A DNA stretch of 64,000 bases from Ornatilinea sp. (GTDB lineage Bacteria > Chloroflexota > Anaerolineae > Anaerolineales > Anaerolineaceae): contig JAHDQE010000058.1 of NCBI GenBank assembly GCA_018433975.1, positions 1 through 64,000 on the forward strand, given 5' to 3'. Positions 1 to 8,419 of the stretch are shown one piece after another (position 1 is the stretch's first letter; each line of letters starts with the position of its first letter). Position numbers and translations under genes: made by a program. Below the pieces are notes generated by a model. That model was not told the DNA's origin. It searched no databases and saw only the letters and a program-made list of their open reading frames with translations.

Positions 1-663
1 GCCAAGCTCAACATCAACATCGTCCTCGACTGGATGAACGGCTATAAGGCCGGGGTGGAAGTCGGCGAGCCCAACCTCGATCTGTACATCCAGATCCCGG
101 AAACTGCCGCTGGCCGCGGCATCATCGGCCCGGACTCCGGCCTGCTCGAATCGTACGGACCTGACTGGGTAGATGAATTCATCGGGATCGGCACCCTCCT
201 GGATCCTTCCAAATTCACCCCGGACGGCATTTTCACCGGTTTCCCGCCCTTCGCCCAGCACCTATTTGACGGCGGGGTGGATACCGGTATCGATGGCGAA
301 GGTTCCCTGATGTCGCCCACCGAGTATGCTTCCATCAAATTCGGCCTTAAAGTGAGCGGTTCACCCTATTACACCCCGAAATATGCCGGCACCTACAAAG
401 TATTCGTGACCGATTACAGCGACGTATTCCCCGGGAATCGTTATCTGACCTCAGAAGTGGAGGATTCGGATGTGCAGGATATCTTTGTAGCCCCCGTCGT
501 GCGGGTCTGGTCTTACGGCTATCTGGTCCAGACTGTCCGGCTGGAAGACGGCACTGCGAATTGTGATGGCACCTACGACTGGTGGCATGTCCTCGATCTC
601 AACGGCGCAAATGCACCCTCCAGCGTTAATGATTGCGGCAACCAAACCAGCGCAGATTATTAA
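1..663 (+). CDS. C-terminal part of a large exported protein, left end cut by window
   Basis: The reading frame is open from base 1 and ends at a TAA at 661-663, so only the last 220 residues are visible; an internal ATG at 34 is not a convincing start because coding continues upstream. The visible part is rich in Gly, Asp, Tyr and Pro, has no membrane segment, and carries two Cys residues near the C-terminus (in NCDGTYDW and NDCGNQ) that could form a disulfide outside the cell. The style resembles the beta-rich tail of an extracellular protease or adhesin. I do not recognise the family. It is followed by a strong hairpin and converges on the sortase gene. Function is not assigned. Confidence 0.75.
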   Translation, partial: AKLNINIVLDWMNGYKAGVEVGEPNLDLYIQIPETAAGRGIIGPDSGLLESYGPDWVDEFIGIGTLLDPSKFTPDGIFTGFPPFAQHLFDGGVDTGIDGEGSLMSPTEYASIKFGLKVSGSPYYTPKYAGTYKVFVTDYSDVFPGNRYLTSEVEDSDVQDIFVAPVVRVWSYGYLVQTVRLEDGTANCDGTYDWWHVLDLNGANAPSSVNDCGNQTSADY

Positions 664-687
664 CAAATACGGATACAATCAATAAAC

Positions 688-716
688 CAGGCGGGCACAG
701 CTACTGTGCCCGCCTG
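688..716. terminator. 13-bp perfect hairpin between convergent genes
   Basis: The arms 688-700 and 704-716 are perfect complements around a CTA loop, followed by ATCTTT. It lies between two converging genes and probably ends both transcripts. Confidence 0.7.
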
Positions 717-734
717 ATCTTTAAATAACATTTT

Positions 735-1451
735 TCATCCCAGAATCGGATAAGCCACCACAATCACCCGGTGGGTGTTGTTGGTGGGCGGCCAGCACGA
801 TACCACCGTCAACCGCGGAGCCCGGCTGGGCTTGAAGTACTCGGCGTAAGCCGCCGCATCTTCCTCTTCTTCCAGCACAGGGAAAATATTCACTTCCGCC
901 ACCTGGTAGACCCACTGCCGTTCTCCGGTCGTCAGGAGAATCGAGTCTCCGTTGTGCAGTTCCGCCAGATCGCGGAACACGGATGAGTGAATATTATTAT
1001 GCCCATACAGGATCACATTTCCCCCATGTTCTCCGGGCAGCGCACTGGAAAGCACCCAGCCTACCCGGGCATCGGGGGAATCCCATTCGCGGCCTTCCGG
1101 CACGTCCGGGTCATCCACCGGAGACCAGCCCACCGGTGTCACCGGGGCCAGCACATTCAGAGCGGGAATTTCCATCCAGTCAATCAAACGCTCCCCGTAT
1201 TCAAGGCGCGCTATTTCTTCCACCGTCTCGGGAAATGGGGTGGGGGTATCCTCTGGAACAGTCGGAGTCGGATTATCCGGAGAAGAGGAAACAGGAGGAA
1301 TGCCCTGTGGCGTGGTATGAATTTGTGGCGTTGGCTGTAATGGTTCCGGCATGGGAAGAGATGCTTCCGGCTGGCAGGCGGAACTTACCGCCAGAAGAAG
1401 AAAGGCCATCCAGAGTCTTTTGCGGATCAATTTCTTCGCCAGACCCACCAT
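735..1451 (-). CDS. sortase family transpeptidase
   Basis: Sortases cleave an LPxTG-type signal and attach the protein to the cell surface. The 238-residue product has a short basic N-terminus and one hydrophobic segment (about residues 13-24) ending in SSAC. A Thr/Pro-rich linker follows, then a sortase beta-barrel with the catalytic His in LYGHNNIHSS, the Cys in VVSC and the Arg in THRVIV. The SSAC may be a lipobox but position -3 is Ser, so a simple membrane anchor is equally possible. ATG at 1451 is preferred because GGTGGGG precedes it at good spacing; an in-frame GTG at 1460 is the alternative. The gene overlaps the end of the upstream LPVTG protease gene, which strongly suggests that protease is its substrate. 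Sortase class not determined. Confidence 0.85.
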   Translation of the reverse strand: MVGLAKKLIRKRLWMAFLLLAVSSACQPEASLPMPEPLQPTPQIHTTPQGIPPVSSSPDNPTPTVPEDTPTPFPETVEEIARLEYGERLIDWMEIPALNVLAPVTPVGWSPVDDPDVPEGREWDSPDARVGWVLSSALPGEHGGNVILYGHNNIHSSVFRDLAELHNGDSILLTTGERQWVYQVAEVNIFPVLEEEEDAAAYAEYFKPSRAPRLTVVSCWPPTNNTHRVIVVAYPILG

Positions 1452-3895
1452 CCCGCGCACCCCACCAGCAGCGCCGTAATAAGCCCCGCCATCAGGCGGT
1501 TTCGCACGAGCGGCGCACCAGTCACCGGCAGGGATTCCGGTTCCGACAGGGTGAACACACAGAATACCGAGAAATGCGGAACCGGCGCTGTCAATCGGGT
1601 TTCAGCGGCATCGACCACCGTTGACAGCTTTTCCCATTGATTGGTCTCGGTATCGTACACCGAGAGGAACATATTCTTTGGATTTCCACCCGCGTTCAGC
1701 ACATCTTTTGCCGAATAGTCGTAAGTCACCAGCGGCATCGGGGACAACGGCGCGGAGGGAGTTGGATCGAGCGTGATCTCCGCACAGCGCAGTACATGAT
1801 AACGGGAGGGCGCCGGAGGGAAATTATTAAACAAAGTGAGGCGCACGGTGGTGTCCGTTTCCAGTAATCCGGCCGGAATATCCAGCCCGAAAGGAGGTAG
1901 GTTGAAGAATCCTCCTGCCGGTCCGGCTTGAGCCGTTTCAAGGCACCCGGTCACAGAATTGGCATCGCCAACAGCCCGCGGAACAAACAGAATGGCCTGC
2001 TTCTCGGCCACTGCCCCCTTCTGGTTATAAGCATACTGTACGCCGGTGTACCCATCATTGTATTCCAGACCAATCGTTGCGGAAGAGCCGTCGCTTTCCG
2101 AGCCATCCAGCGTTTTGTATTGGAATAAAATCTGGTTGCTGCCTTCAAACAACACCACTTCAAAAGTCACTGCTGTGCTGGAAGAATGCGCCTGGATAGG
2201 GACCTGAAACCACTCAATAACCAGACGTCGGTTAGGCGCTGTGCCCACCGTTTCTGCATACACACCGGCCGAAGTTGATGCGGACGGGTTCAGATCGTCC
2301 CAGAACGGGGCCACAAACCAGTTAAGCCGCTGGTAAGGCGGGCCATCATCGGGCAGAGGAATAATGAAATTATCACGCTGGTAGCCGGAAAGGACGCTCT
2401 CACCAAAACCATCAAAGGAAACATAGCCATTGGTGCTGATGGTAAGGTTATCCACGCCCGCGGTAAAAGTACGTCCGCCAAATTCAAAATCAAACGGCAA
2501 AGAGAAGTTCGAAGATTGGTTCGCTCCAAACAGAGGCACAAAATTACCGGGATCATACACCTCAATCCACTGGTAATTAATATTCGTGCAGCGCCGGGAA
2601 CTGAGCGCATCATATTCCACCAGGGTATCCGGCGGTGACGGGACGGCGCCCGTCGGGGTATATAACAGTGCATCCTCAAGTTGGATCAGACCGTACCCGG
2701 TCAGATCGTCTTTCCCTGCTGTTCCCAGGTCCTTGGCGGTATTCCGAAGGCCTTCATACAACTCATCCGGGCTGCCGTATTGGGAGAGACTGAGCATCAA
2801 TGAAGCCGCGCCGGTCGCAAACCCCGCTGCCATAGAAGTCCCGCCCAGTATATCGTAATCATGTCCCAACCCATAATGCAAAGATCCACTCAGAGGAGTA
2901 GTGGAAAGAATATCCACACCGGGAGCCACTACATCCAGTTGAGAACCGGTCCGCGAGAATGACGCGCGGTTATCTGCGGAATCTGTTGCACCCACCGCCA
3001 GCACCCAGGGAAAAGCCGCCGGGTATACAACCGGCAGACCAACCGGCGGTTCGGTCTCATTATTGCCTGCCGCAGCAAAGACGGCAACCCCACGGTCATA
3101 CGCGTAGTAAGTTGCATATTCCAGCAGACGGCTGGGTGAACCCAGCCCCAGGCTGAGGTTAATCACATCCGCGCCGTGTTCCACTGCCCAAACAATCCCT
3201 TCAGCTACATCCGAGACATAACCAGAACAATCTCCTTCCAGCACCCGGACCGGCATCACTTTGGTATTCCAGTCCAGACCGGCCACACCCAGTGCATTAT
3301 TTCCGGTAGCAGCCGCAATTCCGGCCACGTGGGTGCCGTGCCCGCACAGGTCTTGTGGGGTTTGGTCCCCTTCAACAAAGTCATATCCGGGCACCAACCG
3401 CCCCTCAAATTCCGGGTGATTGGCCTCAATCCCCGAATCGACGATCGAAAGGATCACATCACTGGAGCCAGTGGTAATTTCCCAGGCGTCCGGCGCCTGA
3501 ATACGGCCCGGACCGTACTGTTCGCCCCAACGGGGGTCATCCGGAAGAATCGCGGCAACCTGGACCCGGTAATCGGGCTCGACAAACAGCACCTCCGGCG
3601 AACTCAGAAGCTGTTTGCGGATAGTCTCCTCCTGGCCTGCCGGCACTTCCAACACGGCGGCGTTCAATACATCCAGCTCGCCGTTCACTTTGCTCAAACT
3701 GGCGCTTTTCGGCAAAGCCATCGCCTTAACACTAAAATTATCCGCCAGCCCTACAATTAACCGGCCCGGCGCGTAGTCTCCCTGAAATACATCGCTTTCA
3801 AGCGTCTTCGCCTGGGCAGGCTGCGCGGGTAGAATCAGTGCCGGAAAAAGAAAACTGAGGATCAGGGTCAGGTGGACGACCGGTTTAAACCGCAT
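1427..3895 (-). CDS. subtilisin-like (S8) serine protease with C-terminal LPVTG sorting signal
   Basis: An 822-residue exported protease. It starts with a signal peptide (RFKPVVHLTLILSFLF, ending near AQPAQA), followed by a propeptide-like region with the FVEPDYR motif. The S8 catalytic domain has Asp153 (IVDSG), His186 (GHGTHVAG), the oxyanion Asn in AAGNN and Ser354 (GGTSMA). A beta-rich middle region follows, and the C-terminus carries LPVTG, a hydrophobic segment and WRRN, the canonical cell-wall sorting signal. The chosen ATG at 3895 has GGAG eight bases upstream and begins directly at the signal peptide; a longer frame from 3985 adds 30 residues that do not fit a signal peptide. The sortase gene overlaps its 3' end. 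Likely role is a surface-anchored protease; its targets are unknown. Confidence 0.92.
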   Translation of the reverse strand: MRFKPVVHLTLILSFLFPALILPAQPAQAKTLESDVFQGDYAPGRLIVGLADNFSVKAMALPKSASLSKVNGELDVLNAAVLEVPAGQEETIRKQLLSSPEVLFVEPDYRVQVAAILPDDPRWGEQYGPGRIQAPDAWEITTGSSDVILSIVDSGIEANHPEFEGRLVPGYDFVEGDQTPQDLCGHGTHVAGIAAATGNNALGVAGLDWNTKVMPVRVLEGDCSGYVSDVAEGIVWAVEHGADVINLSLGLGSPSRLLEYATYYAYDRGVAVFAAAGNNETEPPVGLPVVYPAAFPWVLAVGATDSADNRASFSRTGSQLDVVAPGVDILSTTPLSGSLHYGLGHDYDILGGTSMAAGFATGAASLMLSLSQYGSPDELYEGLRNTAKDLGTAGKDDLTGYGLIQLEDALLYTPTGAVPSPPDTLVEYDALSSRRCTNINYQWIEVYDPGNFVPLFGANQSSNFSLPFDFEFGGRTFTAGVDNLTISTNGYVSFDGFGESVLSGYQRDNFIIPLPDDGPPYQRLNWFVAPFWDDLNPSASTSAGVYAETVGTAPNRRLVIEWFQVPIQAHSSSTAVTFEVVLFEGSNQILFQYKTLDGSESDGSSATIGLEYNDGYTGVQYAYNQKGAVAEKQAILFVPRAVGDANSVTGCLETAQAGPAGGFFNLPPFGLDIPAGLLETDTTVRLTLFNNFPPAPSRYHVLRCAEITLDPTPSAPLSPMPLVTYDYSAKDVLNAGGNPKNMFLSVYDTETNQWEKLSTVVDAAETRLTAPVPHFSVFCVFTLSEPESLPVTGAPLVRNRLMAGLITALLVGCAGWWVWRRN

Positions 3896-4080
3896 AAATG
3901 AATCTCCGAAAAAGAATTTTCCCCATATTATGAGTTGATTTAAAAATTGTAACATATTCACCCTGCCGGCATGTTCAATTTCCAATCAAAAATATTCATA
4001 AAACTGCCCCAGATAACAGGATATAATCTCTGAAACCCGGTGCAAACCGAGATTAATCCCGTCGTTCAAGGAGCGTGAAA

Positions 4081-5322
4081 ATGAGCGCTTTCAACCCCAA
4101 ACAGGGTATTGGAACCCTGGTCAACCACATCGCCGAAGGAGACAATGCGCATAACGCGCACATCACCCCCATCTACCAGACCTCCACATTCGGCTTTCCC
4201 GATGTAGCCACAGGCGCGCAGCGCTTTTCCGGTGAGGCACCGGGCTACATCTACACCCGCCTCAGCAATCCTAACCTGGATCAGACCGCCAGGAAAATTG
4301 CCGCGCTGGAAGCGCTCGACTTGCTCCGTGCTCAGCCAGATTGCAACCCACAGGAGATTGCATCTGCCCAGATGTGCGCGTCGGGAATGGCCGCGATTAC
4401 CACTGCCATCCAATCCCGAGTGAAGAATGGAGAGACTATCATCGCCCAGGACTCCCTCTACAGTGCAACCCATATCTACTTAAAAGAAATTGCCGCCCGG
4501 CAGGATATCCATGTAGTTTTTCTCACGGACCTCTCCCCGGAATGCTGGGAAAAGGCCTTTCGGGAGCACCCCGGGACCACCCTGGCCTACGCTGAATCTC
4601 CGGCAAACCCCACTATGGCCCTCGTGAATCTGGAAGCCGTTGCCGAAATCGCCCACCGGCATCAGGCCTGGCTGATGGTCGACAACACCTTTGCCACACC
4701 TTACTGCCAGCGTCCCCTCACGCTGGGTGCGGATATCATCACGCATTCCACCACCAAATACCTCTCCGGGCACGGAACTGTGATCGGCGGGGTTGTAGTC
4801 AGTTCCCACCCTGAATTCATGCAGCATGAATTTGCTTTTAACTACAAGATCATGGGCGGGTGTCCCAGTCCCTTCGACGCCTGGCTGACGAATATCGGTT
4901 TAAAAACTTTTGAACTGCGCATGCAGCGCCACTGCGAAAACGCCTTGAAAATCGCTCAATTTCTGGAAGGACACCCAAAAGTATCACGAGTGTTTTATCC
5001 GGGGTTGGAGAGCCATCCTGATCACGCGCTGGCCTGCCGCCAAATGCATACTTTTGGCGGAATGATCTCTTTTGAGCTCAAGGGAGGGATGCAGGCCGGC
5101 ATCTGGCTGATGGAGCATGTGCAGGTCTGCTCGCTAGCAGTCAGTCTGGGCAACGTAGACAGTCTGATCTGCCATCCCGCCAGCATGACTCACTCCACCG
5201 TTTCTCGTGAGGAACGAGAAACGATGGGTCTGAGTGACGGATTGGTGCGGTTCTCGGTGGGCATTGAAAATACAGAAGACCTGCTGACCGACCTCGACCA
5301 GGCTCTGGCCTATCCGGGATAA
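4081..5322 (+). CDS. Cys/Met-metabolism PLP enzyme (methionine/cystathionine gamma-lyase-like)
   Basis: A 413-residue cytoplasmic enzyme of the trans-sulfuration family, which performs PLP-dependent gamma-elimination or gamma-replacement on sulfur amino acids. The PLP-binding Lys is K226 in THSTTKYLSGHG, the Asp that holds the pyridine ring is D201 in VDNTFATP, and YxR is in YIYTRLSNPN. The C-terminus (SLICHPASMTHS) is close to known methionine gamma-lyases. However, the LYGC motif of those enzymes reads LYSA here, so the Cys linked to methionine specificity is missing and cystathionine lyase or synthase activity is equally possible. ATG at 4081 is chosen because AAGGAG lies seven bases upstream; an in-frame GTG at 4075 is too close. 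A TATAAT at 4022 may be its -10. It has its own terminator. Confidence 0.88.
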   Translation: MSAFNPKQGIGTLVNHIAEGDNAHNAHITPIYQTSTFGFPDVATGAQRFSGEAPGYIYTRLSNPNLDQTARKIAALEALDLLRAQPDCNPQEIASAQMCASGMAAITTAIQSRVKNGETIIAQDSLYSATHIYLKEIAARQDIHVVFLTDLSPECWEKAFREHPGTTLAYAESPANPTMALVNLEAVAEIAHRHQAWLMVDNTFATPYCQRPLTLGADIITHSTTKYLSGHGTVIGGVVVSSHPEFMQHEFAFNYKIMGGCPSPFDAWLTNIGLKTFELRMQRHCENALKIAQFLEGHPKVSRVFYPGLESHPDHALACRQMHTFGGMISFELKGGMQAGIWLMEHVQVCSLAVSLGNVDSLICHPASMTHSTVSREERETMGLSDGLVRFSVGIENTEDLLTDLDQALAYPG

Positions 5323-5380
5323 CATCCTGCCGAATAGATGAAAGCATACCGGTGAACCGGAAACGGACAGGACCGCTTTC

Positions 5381-5410
5381 CACCCTGTCAAACCTCCGGT
5401 TTACAGGGTG
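5381..5410 (+). terminator. hairpin after the PLP-enzyme gene
   Basis: CACCCTGT and AAACC pair with GGTTT and ACAGGGTG around a TCC loop, with one bulged base. The following tract is AT-rich (ACATTTATATT) but has no clean U run. Confidence 0.6.
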
Positions 5411-5449
5411 ACATTTATATTAAATTCCACAGTTTTCTTTTATGATCCA

Positions 5450-5478
5450 TTGACAACCATTTTAATTGAAGCTATACT
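5450..5478 (+). promoter_or_regulatory. promoter of the riboflavin-transport riboswitch operon
   Basis: TTGACA at 5450-5455 and TATACT at 5473-5478 are separated by exactly 17 bp. Transcription would start near 5485, about 20 nt before the riboswitch. Confidence 0.8.
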
Positions 5479-5501
5479 GCCATATAGAAAGTTGAATAAG
5501 A

Positions 5502-5623
5502 ACCTTCGGGGCAGGGTGAGAGAGCATGGCTCTTAATTCCCGATCGGTGGTATAACCCACGAGCGTTTCCAGCGCATGATCCGGTGTAATTCCGGAGTCG
5601 ACGGTACAGTCCGGAAAGAAGAA
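5502..5623 (+). ncRNA. FMN riboswitch (RFN element) aptamer
   Basis: The conserved FMN aptamer elements occur in order: TTCGGGGCAGGGTGA at the 5' side, AATTCCCGATCGGTGGTA, CCCACGAGCG, GATCCGGTGTAATTCCGGAG, TCGACGGTACAGTCCGGA, and a closing GAAGAAG that pairs with CTTC to form P1. The RNA binds flavin mononucleotide and normally turns down riboflavin synthesis or uptake genes when FMN is plentiful. Its position, between a good promoter and a terminator in front of an ABC importer, means the importer is FMN-controlled and its substrate is very likely riboflavin or a related flavin. Confidence 0.93.
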
Positions 5624-5660
5624 GTGTTCTTTATAAATATAAGACCTTCCAATAGAGTTC

Positions 5661-5700
5661 AACCTGCCCCGAACCAATGCGTTTCGGGGCTTATTTTTTT
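5661..5700 (+). terminator. riboswitch expression platform: terminator with overlapping antiterminator
   Basis: GCCCCGAA (5666-5673) pairs with TTCGGGGC (5683-5690), followed by TTATTTTTTT: a classic intrinsic terminator. The sequence CCTGCCCCGAA at 5663-5673 is also complementary to TTCGGGGCAGG in the aptamer (5505-5515), so an antiterminator can form when FMN is absent. Control is therefore transcriptional. Confidence 0.88.
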
Positions 5701-5717
5701 AACCAGTGGAAAAGAAT

Positions 5718-6584
5718 ATGTTTGAAAACATAGTGGGCCACACACCAAATTCTAAAGTACCATCACAAGCCAGCACAATCCTGCCGGCACGCCCGGTGGA
5801 TGAAGACAGCCCGCTGCGCATGCTCATTGCGCATCGGAGCTGGTTGATTCCCATTTCGATTGTTGTTTTCCTGGTCCTTTGGGGAATCCTGGTTCGGATC
5901 GGAAATTTTCCATCCTTCATCCTGCCTTCCCCGCAGCAGGTGGCCGTACGTTTCTGGCGCGCCCTCCTGCAAGGCTCACTCCTGCGCCACACCGGTATTA
6001 CCCTGTTTGAAGTGCTGATGGGGTTATTGGCGGGCAGCACCCTGGCGACGGTGCTGGGCTATCTGCTGGCAAAATTCCCCACTATGGAAAAACTGCTCTC
6101 TCCTTACCTGGTTGCCAGCCAGGCCATCCCGCTGGTTGCCATTGCTCCGCTGTTGGTGATCTGGTTTGGTCCCGGTATTTTCTCCAAAATCCTGATTTGC
6201 GGGTTGATCGTCTTCTTCCCCGTACTGGTGAATACCATCGTAGGGTTAAGAGGAGTACCTCAAAACCTGCGCGACCTGATGAAGTCCATGAAAGCCACCC
6301 CCTCCCAAATGCTGCGCTATCTGGAAATCCCGGCAGCTCTGCCCATTTTCCTGGGCGGCCTGCGCATCGGAGCCACCCTATCCGTCATCGGCGCAGTGGT
6401 AGGTGAATTTGTGGGCGCCGACCGCGGACTGGGTTTCCTGATCAATATCGGCCGCGGACAGTATGATACCGCCCTGGTCTTTGTGTCCATTTTTATGCTA
6501 ATCACCATGGCGCTCAGCCTGTACGGTGTGGTGGTACTCCTTGAAAAACGCCTGCTGGCATGGCAGGTAGATCCCAAAGAATAA
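5718..6584 (+). CDS. ribX: riboflavin ABC importer permease (RibX-like)
   Basis: A 288-residue membrane protein of the SsuC/TauC-type ABC permease family. It has an N-terminal cytoplasmic stretch, about six hydrophobic segments, and the EAA-type coupling loop (MKSMKATPSQMLRYLEIPAA) that contacts the ATPase. It is the first gene after the FMN riboswitch, followed by a substrate-binding lipoprotein and an ATPase. RibXY-type riboflavin importers have been predicted in Chloroflexota, and this arrangement matches. Sequence alone would equally allow a thiamine-precursor or sulfonate transporter; the riboswitch decides the flavin call. ATG at 5718 is preferred (weak GGAAAAG upstream); a GTG at 5706 has no ribosome site. 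Confidence 0.87.
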   Translation: MFENIVGHTPNSKVPSQASTILPARPVDEDSPLRMLIAHRSWLIPISIVVFLVLWGILVRIGNFPSFILPSPQQVAVRFWRALLQGSLLRHTGITLFEVLMGLLAGSTLATVLGYLLAKFPTMEKLLSPYLVASQAIPLVAIAPLLVIWFGPGIFSKILICGLIVFFPVLVNTIVGLRGVPQNLRDLMKSMKATPSQMLRYLEIPAALPIFLGGLRIGATLSVIGAVVGEFVGADRGLGFLINIGRGQYDTALVFVSIFMLITMALSLYGVVVLLEKRLLAWQVDPKE

Positions 6585-6594
6585 GAAGGAAATC

Positions 6595-7587
6595 ATGAGC
6601 AAAAAAATTACTGTAATCGCAACGGTCATTATTATTCTGGCAATATTTATCACCGCCTGCGCACCTCAAAAGGCTCCCGCTTCTCCGGAATCAGGGTTAA
6701 CCCCAATCCGGCTGCCGGTGGGGTTTATCCCCAATGTCCAGTTTGCCCCATTGTATGTAGCAATTGAAAAAGGGTACTATCGGGATGCCGGGATTGATCT
6801 CACATTGGATTACAGCCAGGAAGTGGATGGGGTTGCTCTGGTAGGAGCTAACCAGCTTTCCTTCTCAATCGCTTCAGGCGAGCAAGTCCTTCTGGGGCGC
6901 AGCCAGAACCTCCCCATCACTTATGTGGCAAACTGGTACCAGCAGTATCCGGTCGGAATCGTTTCTCTAAAAGAGAAAGGAATCTCCAACCTCTCCGATC
7001 TGAAAGGCAAGAAAATCGGGACCCCGGTTTTATCCGGAGCCAGCTACATTGGCCTGCGGGCACTGCTGGATGCAGCCCACTTGAGTGAGGCGGACGTCAC
7101 CCTGGATGTGATTGGATTCAATCAAACTGAAGCGCTCACCGCAGGGCAGGAAGATGCAGTCGTGGTATACATCACCAACGAGCCCATCCAGCTTGAGAGT
7201 GAAGGATACGAAATTGATCTCCACCGGGTTGCAGATTATGTCCAGTTGGTAGGGAATGGCTTAATCACCAACGAGACCACCCTGGAAGAAAACCCGGAAC
7301 TGGTTCGAAAAATGGTTGAGGCCTCTCTCAAAGGCATTCAGGATACAATGGCAGACCCGGAGGAAGCCTACCAGATCAGCAAAAAATACGTAGAGAATCT
7401 GGCACAGGCCGACGAAACCGTTCAAATGCAGGTATTGAAGACTTCACTGGAGCTATATCCCTCCGGCCAACCCGGCTACTCTGATCCCACGGCCTGGGAA
7501 AACATGCAGACCCTTTTGCTGGAAATGGGCCTGATGACGAAACCTTTGGATTTAGCAAAGGCATATTCCAATGATTTCCTCCCCTAG
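6595..7587 (+). CDS. ribY: riboflavin-binding lipoprotein of the NMT1/THI5-like family (RibY-like)
   Basis: A 330-residue periplasmic-type binding protein that presents the ligand to the permease. A lipoprotein signal ends in ITAC with the lipid-bearing Cys at residue 22. The mature part opens with LPVGFIPNVQFAPLYVAIEKGYY, typical of the NMT1/THI5-like fold used for thiamine precursors, sulfonates and, in RibY, riboflavin. It begins 10 bp after the permease with AGAAGGAA as ribosome site, and the ATPase gene overlaps its end by 17 bp. The FMN riboswitch upstream points to riboflavin as ligand; this is inference from context. Confidence 0.87.
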   Translation: MSKKITVIATVIIILAIFITACAPQKAPASPESGLTPIRLPVGFIPNVQFAPLYVAIEKGYYRDAGIDLTLDYSQEVDGVALVGANQLSFSIASGEQVLLGRSQNLPITYVANWYQQYPVGIVSLKEKGISNLSDLKGKKIGTPVLSGASYIGLRALLDAAHLSEADVTLDVIGFNQTEALTAGQEDAVVVYITNEPIQLESEGYEIDLHRVADYVQLVGNGLITNETTLEENPELVRKMVEASLKGIQDTMADPEEAYQISKKYVENLAQADETVQMQVLKTSLELYPSGQPGYSDPTAWENMQTLLLEMGLMTKPLDLAKAYSNDFLP

Positions 7588-8365
7588 CCCTGATTTTTCC
7601 CCTCAAATCGGAGGAGAAAATCAACCCATCCTTGAAATACATGGTCTCAGCGTAACTTTTCCGGGAGAAAACGGGGGGCTCGAGGCCATCCAAAATATGA
7701 CTTTCTCGGTCGAACCACAGGAGTTTATCTGTCTGTTGGGACCATCCGGAAGCGGAAAAAGCACCCTGCTGCGGGTTCTGGCGGGTTTGCTGGAACCCAC
7801 CGCCGGAAGGGTCCGTTTCCACCCGTCCCGCAGTGGCCAACCACGGGTCGGTTACGTTTTTCAGAATGCCAACCTGATGCCCTGGCGCACCGTCCGGGAA
7901 AATATCACGCTCCCTTTAGAATTATCCGGCGTCAATCTTGCCGAAGCCAATCAACGCGCGCGGGATTTCATTGAATTAATTGGCCTGCAGGGCTTTGAAG
8001 AAACCTGGCCGCGCGATCTATCCGGGGGAATGGCGCAGCGTGTCGCAATTGCCCGTGCGTTGATCCAGGACCCGGATATTCTATTGCTGGATGAACCATT
8101 TGGTGCACTGGACGCCCTCACCCGCGAACGCATGGGGGAAGAACTACTGCATATCTGGCAAAAACGTAAAAAAACCGTCCTCATGGTAACTCATTCGATT
8201 TCTGAATCGCTGCTGCTCTCGGATCGGGTGCTGGTCCTCACACAGCGTCCCGGGCGGATCAGCTTTGAACTCTCTGTGGATCTTCCCCGCCCGCGCACGG
8301 AGAAAATGCGCTACCACCCCCACTTCAGCGAGCTGGCTCAAAGCCTGCACAATGCAATTAGTTAA
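7571..8365 (+). CDS. ABC importer ATPase of the riboflavin transporter
   Basis: A 264-residue nucleotide-binding subunit that powers the importer. Walker A is GPSGSGKST (57-65), the Q-loop is YVFQNANLMPW, the ABC signature is LSGGMAQR, and Walker B with D-loop is ILLLDEPFGALD; the switch His is in MVTHS. Closest in style to SsuB/TauB ATPases of nitrate/sulfonate/taurine importers. Its start overlaps the binding-protein gene by 17 bp, so the two are translationally coupled. A terminator follows, making it the last gene of the FMN-controlled unit. Confidence 0.9.
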   Translation: MISSPSPDFSPQIGGENQPILEIHGLSVTFPGENGGLEAIQNMTFSVEPQEFICLLGPSGSGKSTLLRVLAGLLEPTAGRVRFHPSRSGQPRVGYVFQNANLMPWRTVRENITLPLELSGVNLAEANQRARDFIELIGLQGFEETWPRDLSGGMAQRVAIARALIQDPDILLLDEPFGALDALTRERMGEELLHIWQKRKKTVLMVTHSISESLLLSDRVLVLTQRPGRISFELSVDLPRPRTEKMRYHPHFSELAQSLHNAIS

Positions 8366-8374
8366 AAATCAAAA

Positions 8375-8399
8375 CCGCCGTTGAGTTACCCAACGGCGG
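8375..8399. terminator. hairpin between convergent importer and holB genes
   Basis: Nine-base arms CCGCCGTTG and CAACGGCGG surround the loop AGTTACC; CCACTTTT follows on the plus strand. Likely bidirectional. Confidence 0.65.
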
Positions 8400-8419
8400 C
8401 CACTTTTATGCCCTCGATC

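Noticed and set aside
3176..3760. 194-residue antisense frame opposite the S8 protease gene
   Set aside because: Lies over the catalytic domain of a clear gene and shows no protein family pattern.
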